This document shows, in pieces, positions 1 through 12,000 of a stretch of 48,224 bases of DNA. Both the position numbers and the translations under genes were made by a program. The notes below the pieces were generated by a model, which did no database searches, was not told where the DNA came from, and saw nothing but the letters and a program-made list of their open reading frames with translations. Every line of letters begins with the position of its first letter. Position 1 is the first letter of the stretch. This stretch comes from Phallusia fumigata (taxonomy: Eukaryota > Chordata > Ascidiacea > Phlebobranchia > Ascidiidae), in contig QXVZ01021636.1 of the NCBI GenBank assembly GCA_008931825.1, positions 1 to 48,224 of the forward strand, written 5' to 3'.

Positions 1-1175
1 GAACGTGGAATGTAAATTTAAGTGACTTAAGTCAGTCTCCGTTCGCGTGGGTTGTTTAAATACAGTTGACTGGATATGAAAAAGTACCTCCTGGGTTGGT
101 GTTTGGAAGAAAAGCCCTGCACTGCCATAAAGCAAATTAATCTGTTTATTTAAGTTTCGGTCACCGGTGAACCGCTTCCGCGAACTTTTTGTCAGCGTTT
201 TAGATATTGCTTCACCTCATGGCCGAAAATGCATTTACAGCTACAGATTCTGTGATAGGCAAAGTTAAAATGCGATCGTTACTGGACCAACTTATTTCAA
301 TACTTGACAGTGCATTGTTGAAAAACAACCCGTAACATTACAAATACTATTATAATTAACGGTCGACATAATTCAAAACGATGTGTCCTTTACTTAAACC
401 TTCGGTGGTCTGCTATTTTACGTCGTAAAGTGGGATGTACGTAAGTGCGGATGCCGCGAAATGACGTTCACTTTCCTATAATTTTCTTAATTTCCTTTTG
501 TTATTAAATTTCCTGTTTCCCGTTATGGTTGACCATGTACGCAGTACACACATACCTGAACAAAACAGGCGTAGGCGAATAGAATTAGGCTCGTGTTACG
601 CATTTCTGACAGCAGATGTAGCGTGATGCTGTTCACCTTACTAACATAGGGAAATCGTCACTAAATGCATTTATGTTGTGTTAATGTAAAACCATTTACG
701 TAACGTACTGACGTATTTTTCTTGCTACGCCCTTACTTCTTGCTACAAATAAGGGCATGTGGGCTTCAGGTTTTGTTGTAGCATGACCTTAAAAAACCAG
801 TTTCTTCATTCAAGTTTGCAATTCCAAAGTATCACTGTAAACAAGCGCAAAGGAAAGACGAATCTAGAGTCTTAGCAGTGCAATATCTGATGTGTTTTCT
901 AATTCGTGATAGTCGCAACAATGCCTGCGGCGGAAAAGTTTTTTTCGCGATTCTACGATTCAAACCGTGTTGCCTGTTTTCACGATTCGTCCTGAATTTG
1001 ACAGAATTTTGGCGTCGATTCTACAACACAAGGCCTCGAATGACGTCCGAATTTGGGTTGAAAACATTAGACACGTAGGAAATTGATCGCATCTCTGTTG
1101 CGAATATCAATTTTAAACCGGACAAGATGTTTCTTCCCGCAGCGATTTTTCAGCTCCTATTTTGTTTTAATGCAG
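1..1175 (+). other. Intron of DPYD upstream of the first visible exon
   Basis: I found no exon resembling the missing DPYD N-terminus here. Short ORFs in this stretch match nothing I know. The segment ends in a plausible acceptor (TTTTAATGCAG) at 1175. Confidence 0.6.
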
Positions 1176-4100
1176 ATGGATTTGGCCCGCGAGGAGAAAT
1201 GCGAACTGATGCCCTTCCACTCGCCACAAGAAGTAATCCTTGGTCCGAACGGTCGAATTTCTGCCATCCAGTTTTGTCGAACTGAACAGGACCTGGACAG
1301 CGGACGTTGGATCGAAGACAAGGAGCAGATTGTTCGTCTGAAGACCGATTACATCATCTCTGCTTTCGGGTCGACCCTCTGCGACGAGAAAGGTTAGTTG
1401 ATTTGACTTTTTGCCGGACTTTCTGTGGTATGGCACCAAAATTTTACCGTCAATATGTTGACCTTTTGAGACGCATGAATCCAAATGTTTTGCGATGTTG
1501 TTGAGGTCTGTGAGTGACATGATTTTTACGGCAGGATGTTCAAAGAATAAAGTTCATGATAGCTAGAAAAGACATGTTTTGTGTTTAAAGTATGTTACAA
1601 TAAATATTGTCTTAAAAACGTTTTTTAAAACATGATCTGTGGTAGACGACCAAAGATTACGTTGACGAACTTTGGATTATTAAATTTAAAACTGTGTTAT
1701 TTGAACGATAATATTTATAAAATCTGCAACCTCAAATTTCATGGTTGAGTTTTAACAAAGAACCCGGTAAGTTCTTGTGTCTGTGTCACCAACGAGGTTT
1801 GCGTAGAGTTTCGTCCTCCGCGAAAACATCCTCCGTCGCGTGAAAATTGCGCCGCTCTCACGGCCGTGAAGTAGCTGCGCTGCTCGTCACAAAGAACTCG
1901 CGAGAGAACGCGGCCTGAACGCGAAACAGTCGATAAACAGTCGAGGCTTCAGTGACGCGTACAAGCGATTTGCTCTAAGGTGGGAGATCTCCCTTGTTTA
2001 CGAGGTTTGGCGTGCACCTAAGTTGTGCAAGAGGTCAATATAACCGTGCATTAGTTTCTTAAAAAACCCACAGGCAAAACAGATTAGATTTCCTAAAATA
2101 TCGCAAACTGCAGGTTGTCAGTTGGTGTTGGGAGATATGGAACGGAAGGTCAGCCATTTGAAATTTGGCACTGCTGCTTGTACTTAGCGCAAAACTGATG
2201 TTTTTCATATGGTAACACAGCGTGTTTACAATGTGTACTTGGTCAGAAGTAATAGGATTTCCTTTAATCGTCAGTAAACCCTACCGACAGCAGCGAAACA
2301 AGCGTGGTATCTTCCGTTTTGTTTAAAACATTCTCAGTTATTAGAAAACACGTTTCCATCTCAAAAACCAGCAACCTGAGCAGGGTGGTCTTAACTTCGG
2401 CGTTCTTGGACGCGTTCAGTTAAAGGTCAGTCGACGTTGGCGATGTGCCCTTGCGCTTGTGAACGCACACCGCTGACTGTTGGATCGATTTTGTCAGGTT
2501 CAAGCGAGGGCAAACTGCAATGGACCTTATCGCCTTTCGTTGCCATCAGGTGGCTTTAAATCTGAACTTATTGACCTTGTACGTAGGGCCTTGATTTGCA
2601 TATTTAGTGTGGCAGGGCGCAGAAGGTCTTTAGTGTTTTCTGTGTCATAGTTCGGTCGCAGCATCGTATTTTGATTGTTTGAGCTTTATTTTATTACTGG
2701 GCGGATGTTATGTAACTGCAAGTAAACGTAATTGTGGTCAAACAGGTGGTTACGTAACTAACAAAGTTCATCACCTGCGTGAGTTATGTGTCGCATCTTT
2801 TTTACTAGCTCAAAGGCAATATAAGCGGTGTAACTTTCTGGGGGTAAGCTTAATAGGTATTTGATGTGCTCAAGAGAAACACTGTAGGGAAGAACTATTT
2901 AGAGGTATAGCGTTATAGTTGCGTCGGTATACATAATTTTTCCAAGTGGCATAAAAAATTTATCGCCTTGGGATGTTCGTGGTAAGCATGTTGATTAATT
3001 AGTGCGAAAACATGTTGACAAATAAATTGAAGCATCTTATTTTGGCGGCCTAATTTCCGCGTAGGAAAAGTTTCGAATAGTTTCCGCAATTTTGAAGGTC
3101 ATTTGTGGGCTTTTTGTTGCGAGAGGATCGAAAACTGCGGCACCGCCCAAATGCCATCAACGATAACATTTCTAGGAACAACTGATACTTTACTGCGTTC
3201 CGTTGAAACGTTCTCCACACGTATTTGGTACATGGTATGTTGGGTCGTGGTTTACAAAGAGATTCATTTTCTGCTGCTGTGGGTATAAAATTTCTTGCGG
3301 TCGCAGGTGCTTTAGGAAGTATTTGTGGCTATATCGCAACAAAGCATTTGCTAGTGTGCTTTAACCCTGCTTTAGTTCTATATTTAGGCATGATTCTGAC
3401 AACTATAAGTGAAAAACATGCTGTTGTCGATCTAAAATTGCCCAACGCGCCCACGGTCAAAAGTTTGTGTCTCGTAATCTCTGTCACGTGTCCAACGAAC
3501 TGGTTGCCCGTCCGCGTTCCATCTTCGACCTGTTGATGCCAATCGTTAAGGTCGGTGGGCAATCACGGGATAGAATATTGGTGAAAATACGACCAGTTTA
3601 GGCCTTGCGCCCATACTTAGTTTGCGCGCTGTTTAAACATTCATTGTGGTCACGTGATCGTGACAGGCGAAATTCAAAACCCCGCTTAACGTTCCGGGAT
3701 TGTTCAGTCAGTGCGTGGTGTAGCTAAGTGAACGTTCGGCCAAGCGAAGTTGGAAGTCAAATGAAATCAACAAGCAGTGAGTGTGCTCAGTTTAATGGTG
3801 GCCTTTGTTAGCCACTGGGGAACAGGCACAGTATGAGAAGTTTATTTGTTACATTATTAAACGGGTTTCCGTTAGAATTTCGGGGGCCCTGCACTACTCT
3901 TAAATCAGGTAACTAAAAAATGCCTGAAAGTTATTTAGACCTAAAACGGGCGATTGGTTCTGCGTGCGAGGAGTCAAATTAATTTACGTCCACCTTTCGC
4001 GTGGGAAGATTTTCTCGCATTGTGAAAGCGCATTCGATGATCTACTCACGGTCACGCGTGGCTGACTGGGCAAATCACTGGCAATACGTCAGCAGGACCA

Positions 4101-6020
4101 CTTGTTTTTCACCTTCTGTTCGCTTTATTACAACCCCGCGAGCCACCTTACATAAGCGCATCGATGCTCGCTGTCGCCACCCCTGCGCAATCTCTCTCAC
4201 GATCGCCTGCCAAAGCCACATGTGTAACGAATGACGTCACTATCACGCGATCGACCGCGGTTCGTCGTAAACAGCAGGGCTCGAAATGAGGCGCGCTTCA
4301 ACGTGGCGCTTGTTGCGCTGTTTCACGCACCTTAAAAAATCGGTGTCCCAGAAACCGCAGCATTTAAACTTCGCATGGTCTAAGGTGACGTGTGTCATTT
4401 AAAGCGGACGCTGTTTTTGCATTTTTGCTCTTGTAATAAGAGTTGCATGAGTAAAAGTGCTGCGTGGTTTTGTTAGTGGATTAGCTAAAGGGAAAAAACG
4501 CGAACTTGGTTGCTGTGACGTCGCAGTCATGCCTCTCCGCTTCGCTGTACGACAACGGGACCGTTCCAGACAGACATACCGTCTCGTTCGAATGTGGTCG
4601 TGGTTGGTACGGGTGAGCGCTATTCAAGTAGAGTTGACGTCTGTGTCGTCGCTTTAGTCGTCGGCGTGAGGGCAAGTTGAACTAGCACAGGATGCGGTGA
4701 AAGGGTTAACTGACTCAGACCAGGCTCATTTAAACATCAGGTGATGTCTGTTTGGCCCTGAAACTTTGACTTTGTTGGTTTGCAATGTCAGCAGCGATAA
4801 TGTGACTTTATTCTCCTTCCCATGAGTTGTAAGCGCCTGAAACGGGGCCATTATAGGCCAAAGTGGCTAAACTAACGACTAAATTGTCTTACCGTTGCCC
4901 GTTTACACAACAAAACGCACGTTGTTCGGGAATGTGTTTTCTTAGGGTTGGTGGCGGTGAACAGTAGACCACAGATGGAACAGGTCCGATCGAAACGGAC
5001 AATGGACTCACTGTGCAAAACAGACAAATAGACTTTTTTGCGGAGTAAAGAATTTTTGCGACGTAAAGAGATGCAGGACTGAATAACCTTTTTTTAAATT
5101 ACTTTCATTCATGCAAAAACATTGACTACAGAGACGATTGTTTTATTAACAAAGGTTAAATACAATTTTGTCCGACGTATAAGCTTTTTGGTGATAACAG
5201 CGGTATAACTTGCATGTTTAGTGGTTCAAGCTTTGGCACCTGTCAAGTTAAACACATGGGGGCTGCCCGAAGTTGACCCAGCCACAGGGGCGTCCAGTGT
5301 GCCCTGGGTGTTCTTTGGGGGCGACGTTGCTGGTACAGCCAACACAACTGTTGAATCAGTAAACGATGGAAAGAACGCTGCCTGGTACATGCATCGGTAT
5401 TTGCAGGTACAGTTTGTTTGTTTCGTAAATATTCTATGGGCTCAGATTCACCTGCTAGTTGTTAAGTGATTTAATGTTTTCAATAGTCCTTGCTTGACTA
5501 AGCATAACTAGTCTGTCGCTCAGGTTATTATCTCCTACATATGTACATAATGGGCCCAATATACACACAGCTTTGTGTGTCTACAAAGGTTTTTCAGAAC
5601 ATGCCCCAAAGAGTAAAAAGTCTAAAGCCAATTTTAAAACAAGCGTTTAGGCTGTGCATTTCAACATACCACAGGTTTTATCGCAGAGCAAGTGTTGTTT
5701 GTTTACCAACTTGTCAGGTGTTACCATAATCTTTTCAAGCAAATCCGGTGCGGTGACCTTTACCGCACCTCATTACCCTTTTTGACACCTTCGTCAATTA
5801 GCAGAGCCTGGGTGACTTGTCAGTTCCCGATGAGCCGGCACTCCCCAAATTCTTTACTCCCATTGATGAGGTTGACGTCAGCGTTGACGTATGTGGCATG
5901 CATTTTCCAAATCCCTTCGGACTGGCCAGTGCCCCACCTACCACTACTTCAGCTATGATACGACGAGCATTTGAGGCTGGTTGGGGTTTCGCCCTCACAA
6001 AGACCTTCGCCCTGGATAAG
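1176..6020 (+). CDS. DPYD: DPYD: end of the FAD/NADPH-binding region and bridge to the FMN barrel (exons 1-3 of the window)
   Basis: Exon 1176-1392 encodes the stretch starting [14 protein letters not shown], matching the family's MELAKEEKCE region. It ends on SAFGSTL, the end of the NADPH-domain insertion. Exon 5222-5406 carries WGLPEVDP, then [19 protein letters not shown], the second FAD-contacting segment that closes the flavin fold. Exon 5802-6020 enters the FMN domain with [12 protein letters not shown] and [14 protein letters not shown], the barrel start where FMN phosphate and ring contacts are made in the family. Junction phases are 1, 0 and 0. The intron at 1393-5221 is the longest in the visible part of this gene. 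Confidence 0.93.
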
Positions 6021-9000
6021 GTGAGCTGCCTAACTTCTATATGTGACAGGTTTTGGCCGTAAATCTTGCGGAAAATTACACCTCTAGCCCGAATCTGGCT
6101 TTGAAGTTGGCTTTATGCTGCTTAGGTTCTCACATTTAACGGTGGCGCGTTATTTGATGTGGTATAAGTTTGGTCACCGCAATGTAGCAGTGACTGGTTT
6201 ATTGTCAGTTTACATTAAATGGCGTCATTGAAAAGTGAGGTAAGGGGAGTCCTAAAACTCTATGTGCCCACGCAACGAGTCTCTTTGTGTCCTATACATA
6301 TATTTTTAAAATCTTTTTTTAAGGATATCGTCACCAACGTATCACCCAGAATCGTCCGCGGCACAACCTCTGGTCACATATTCGGTCCCGGTCAGGGATC
6401 GTTTCTTAACATTGAGCTGATCAGCGAAAAGTCATGCGCCTATTGGTGCCAAAGCGTTACAGAGCTTAAGCGTGACTTTCCAGAACAGGTAAGGATCAAC
6501 GGCGTAACACTGCGTAAAGCTAAATGCTAAAATGTTGAAGTATAACCGCCATTGACAAGGTTGGCTGTGCTTGTTTCTACACATTAAGTCGAACACTAAC
6601 CGAATGGCTCGCTTCATTTAGTCGGTCGAGAATACCGTTGAGTTGGGTAATAATTCTGAACGTTAAAATATAAATATCGTAAATTAAATTTGTAGAGCCT
6701 CGACTTACTCCAATTGTTTGCCAAGGGCCTGGTTCATTGACAAAACAAGTTCGTCACATGATTTAGGTATTTAATGACCCTATGTATACTTTTTTAAGAA
6801 ACTTTGATACTGGAAATATACAAATTAACTTCTCAAATTAACTAACTTCCTCAAATTAACTGGCCCGTTGTTCTAATAAACACTTCTCGGGTAATTTTGT
6901 AACCGGCCAAGACAACACGTGGTAATTTGCCATGCGTATTCATGAGGTCAAATCGGGTCATATTGGTTGTCGGTCTGTACAATCGCTTTTGCGCTCTGGT
7001 TGTGTGTACAGACACTTTTATGAATGGCCTTGTACAAAAGCGTGTGATGCAATAGTGAATGTGCTGAGGCTACTTGCCAGCTCCACCTATTCAAAGGCAA
7101 AAGCCGCCAATATGAAACGCAAACATTTTCGTTCGAACGCATTTGATTTCAGGCTCGCGCGCATTTCGCGACCTCCAAAGTCGTCCCTACACAACTTTTA
7201 AGTTAATGATTAAGTTTAGCGTCAACGACTCCTCGGCACCGCCACCTCACGTTGCCCGTCGTTACGCGACAAGTCTTTGCCCGCCAGCAACATGTGCCTG
7301 TGCTCGATTCATGTATGCTGATGAACAAAGGCTTGTGGCTTCCGGGCTCTCTCGTCGGTGGCTGAAATTGTGCTCGTTGGCGACATCTAGCGTATTATTT
7401 GACAAGGCTCTTAGGTTGAGGAGAAGCACATTAAGGGAAATTGGTCAAGAATGAATGGGGGTTTGCCGGAAATTTTACAGCTTCAAATGAAGAACGTGAT
7501 TACTGAATGCTGTAAAACAAAGGCAAGATCCACTGCTCATGCCCTCTTCAATCAGGCGTTTTACATTTATTCGCGTTTTAAACTTCCTAAACATATCGCC
7601 AAATTACGTTCCTCCGGCAGTTACACGAGCACAATTTTTCTATTATACAATTTTTCGTACTTCATATTGTTTTTGTACACAGTTGAAATCACTTTTTTTA
7701 CTCTGTCTAAACTTTTTGTTTTATACACTAAATCATCTCGCCTCATGACCACTTATTTCTTTTCCTCTTTACATAATGTCTGTCTTAACAAAATCTTTGG
7801 GGTCAGCTCGACATGGTGACCAAATGGTCTTTCGCTGCCCCTGCGTCAATTACATTGTTATGCGAAAGCTGGTAGTTTTTCTTTTCTTCTCGAAACAAAT
7901 AAACTGAACTGAACTGACACCCATCCCGGGTCGTCTTCCTGAAGGCTGAGGTTGTGAGTTCGAACCTCACCGCATGCCAGATTTTTCTAGCCTCTCCCTG
8001 GTGTTAAAAAATCCTTAGTTGAACCCCGATTGGTTTGATGAAGCGTATACCGTGTAAAAAGACGATTTAAATAACGATATAATGATAACCTGGTGGCAAC
8101 TTACGTCATATAATATTTGTTAACATGTTCTCAGATTCTAATTGCAAGCATTATGTGCGGGTACATCGAGGAAGATTGGACTTTGCTTGCAAAGATGGCC
8201 GAGGTGTGTACACTGTACATTTGATCGTTTGGTCGTCAATACTGTTGAAAGAATGGTTGTTGCACCTGATTAGATATTGTATAATTTGTAATTAGTGTAG
8301 TGAAACGTACTAGTTTTTTTGACAATAAATCAGGCCTTAAGATCAAGAGACTCGATAATTAAGTGGGGTCTTAAACCAATTTCTTTCCAATTTAGGATGC
8401 TGGAGCTGACGCACTAGAACTCAACCTGTCCTGCCCCCATGGCATGGGTGAACGTGGGATGGGTCTTGCCTGTGGTCAGGATCCCGACTTGGTGTTCAAC
8501 ATCTGCAAGTGGGTGAGAGCTGCCATCAAAGTTCCTTTCTTTGCCAAGCTTACACCAAACGTGACCAACATCGTCACAATAGCAACAGCTGCCAAGCAAG
8601 GTAGGAAAACATTTGTATCATTTTCAAAAACACTTGTAGATAAATTTTGAGAGTAGAAATAACTATACCAACTTTGTGCACATATTTAAACGTCGTTTGT
8701 TTAGCAGATTGAAACCAGATTCTAGAAGGGCATGTTTACAAAACAAAATGCTGTAGCAAGTTTACTTTTAAGGTTTATGTAACAGTCCGGAAAAATCTCA
8801 TTTAGATTTCGTTTGGGTTAGAAAAGTACAATTTTATCCTTAATTTAAAATCCATCGTTCTTACCATTGTAGACTAGTTTTGGCCCATTCAAACTACTTT
8901 GTATCATAAACCACCTGAAATTGCTTGGGAACTATATCTTGAGCTAACAAAAACTGGTAACCAAAACCAGTGTAGATAGATAGAAAACTTAATACTTAGG

Positions 9001-12000
9001 TTTTTTATTTTGTGTTCCGTTAGGTGGCGCTGATGGGGTGACTGCGACCAACACGGTGTCGGGCTTGATGGGATTGAGATCAAACAGCAGTGCTTGGCCT
9101 TCTATTGGCAAGCAACGTCGTACTACCTACGGAGGTGTATCGGGTAAGTACAAGATTGTAACATTCTTCCTCATTCGGTCAACATTCGGCATGTTACAAA
9201 TCAACATTCATTTGTCTTGGCGATCGGGAAAATCCGTTATGTTTTCTTGATCTGGGGCGGGTCCATGATGTAAAAATAAAAAATAAAATGAGGTTGTGGA
9301 CAGAAATTTAGTAAAAAAGATGCTTTTGGGTATGAATATGTTTACAGGAAATGTTGAAGCCAAAACACTTGATGATTCAACCTGTTATTGTAGCTTTTAG
9401 GTTACAGCGAGGTTTACTCATGCATCGCGTTCGTGCTGGGCCACTTGTTTTTATGTTCACACCCACGCCTCGGATAAGTACCCGCCTAAAATACCTTGTA
9501 TCTACTTACAAAACTTAAAAATATGTTAAGTCGTCTCAATTTAATCCACACTTCCCATGAAATCGGCCACATGAATCAATGTGGTTTTGTTTTGCAATCC
9601 AGGCAACGCCATTCGACCTATTGCTCTGCGTGCGGTGTCTGCCATCTCAAGAGCGCTGCCGGGATTCCCGGTGTTAGCCACAGGCGGCATCGATTCCGCT
9701 GACGTCGGATTGGAATATCTGCATGCCGGAGCGTCTGTCCTGCAGGTGAAAACAGCCGAAATGCCATTGTTTGTTTCACTGACAAAAATGCAAATGCTTC
9801 CTTAAAAACATCGATCTGGAGTGAGTCACAGTACACCGCAGCCCTGCGAGAGGCGTGATACCGAAGTTTAATGGTGGAGGCACTGCAAGAAACCGACATT
9901 TTTGAGTGAATGACCCTTGTTAGAAGACCACTAATTGAACTTACAAGTCAAAAGTTTGCATTAAAACTATTGGCTGAATGCAGCACAGTTTTTTCATTAC
10001 GGTACCGGCTTCGTTCTTCAACTGATAAATCAGGCACATACTTCTTCAAAACATTGCCCCAACCCAAACTGCGCTTCAATATCATCTGTGGAAAACAAGT
10101 AACTTACTTTATGGACCCGTTTGACTGTTTACTTTTACGCACCTTGGCTGTATTTGTTGTCACTTAAAAGGAACGCTTGTTCTCGACATGAGATTACTCA
10201 AAATCTTTTTGTACACGTTGGTTTAGCAGCCTTCAAGGAATATAAACTGAACCGTGTTTTGGTCTTAGGTGTGCAGTGCTGTACNGTCAACGTTCGGCGT
10301 GTGGCAAATCAACATTTGTCTTGGCGATCGAGAAAATCCGTTATGTTTTCTTGATCTGGGGCGGGTGCATGATGTAAAAACAAAAATTATAATAAACTTA
10401 TGGACCGAAATTTATCAAAAAAGATGCTTTTGGGTATGCATATGTTTACAGGAAATGTTGAAGCCAAAACACTTGATGATTCAACCTGTTATTGTAGATT
10501 TTAGGTTACACCGAGGTTTACTCATGCATCGCGTTCGTGCTGGGCCACTTGTTTTTATGTTCACACCCACGCCTCGGATAAGTACCCGCCTAAAATACCT
10601 TATATCTACTTACAAAACTTAAAAATATGTTAAGTCGTCTTAATTTAATCCACACTTCCCATGAAATCGGCCACATGAATCAATGTGGTTTTGTTTTGTA
10701 ATCCAGGCAACGCCATTCGACCTATTGCTCTGCGTGCGGTGTCTGCCATCTCAAGAGCGCTGCCGGGATTCCCGGTGTTAGCCACAGGCGGCATTGATTC
10801 CGCTGACGTCGGATTGGAATATCTGCATGCCGGAGCGTCTGTCCTGCAGGTGAATACTGCCGAAATGCCACTGTTTGTTTCACTGACAGAAATGCAAATG
10901 CTTCCTTAAAAAATCGATCTGGGGTGAGTCACAGTACACCGCAACCCTGCGAGAAGCGTGATACCGAAGTTTAATGGTGGAGGCACTGCAAGAAACCGAC
11001 ATTTTTGAGTGAATGACCCATGTTAGAAGACCACTAATTGAACTTACAAGTCAAATAGTTTGCATTAAAACTGACTGGATACAGCACAGTTTTCTTATTA
11101 CGGTACCGGCTTCGTTCTTCAACTGATAAATCAGGCACATACTTCTTCAAAATATTGCCCCAACCCAAACTGCGCTTCAATATCAGTGGAAAACAAGTAA
11201 CTTACTTTATGTACCCGTTTGTCTGTTTACTTTTAAGCACCTTGGCTGTATTTGTTGTCACTTAAAAGGAACGCTTGTTCTCGACATGAGACTACTCAAA
11301 ATCTTTTTGTACGCGTTGGATCAGCAGCCTTCAAGGAATATCAACTGACACGTGTTTTGGTCTTAGGTGTGCAGTGCTGTACAGAACCAGGATTTCACGC
11401 TCATCGACGATTACGTCACTGGTCTGAAAACGCTTCTGTATTTGAAGAGCATCGAAGAANCGTGTTTTGGTCTTAGGTGTGCAGTGCTGTACAGAACCAG
11501 GATTTCACGCTCATCGACGATTACGTCACTGGTCTGAAAACGCTTCTGTATTTGAAGAGCATCGAAGAAATGCGGGATTGGAACGGACAGAGCCAACCCA
11601 CCCCTGTACACCAACTTGGCAAACCCGTGACAAAGGTGAACGACATCATCGGCAAGGTATGTTTGATGGGTTTTGATAAGAGTCCTAGTGGTTATCGGGA
11701 TAAAGTTTGTTTTGCCGTGGGTACAAGACTAAGACCTATGAAGGGTGTTAGTAAAAACCTTGTTTGTGCTTTCCAAACTTTACGAGACATTTTTAGTAAA
11801 TTCATTTCCAAATAAATATAGAACGGATTTAAATTTTGGCAACAAAATAATAATGAGGGAAATAGTTTAAATCACTAAAGAATTTATTCAAAATAAAATG
11901 CGATTATGTTATTGCAAACGTATTTTTTACGACGTTTAGTTCAACAGTCGCGCGTTCGTGAAAAGTATAGGCTTGGGTATGGTAAACTCTTAAAAGACTG

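Larger units (their letters stand above)
6489..8134 (+). other. DPYD intron containing probable retroelement debris
   Basis: The donor GTAAGG is at 6489 and the acceptor TTCTCAG ends at 8134. The 3' half holds a candidate LINE tail and a tRNA-like stretch, listed separately. The 122-residue ORF at 7451-7819 is low-complexity and not recognised. Confidence 0.6.

Noticed and set aside
7921-7980. Functional tRNA gene
   Set aside because: Only the T arm and a possible 3' acceptor strand are present; no 5' acceptor strand, D arm or anticodon arm can be folded.
9603-10849. True tandem duplication of the GGIDSA exon in DPYD
   Set aside because: The copies flank a single-N gap and diverge like alleles; splicing both would repeat 47 residues inside the TIM barrel.
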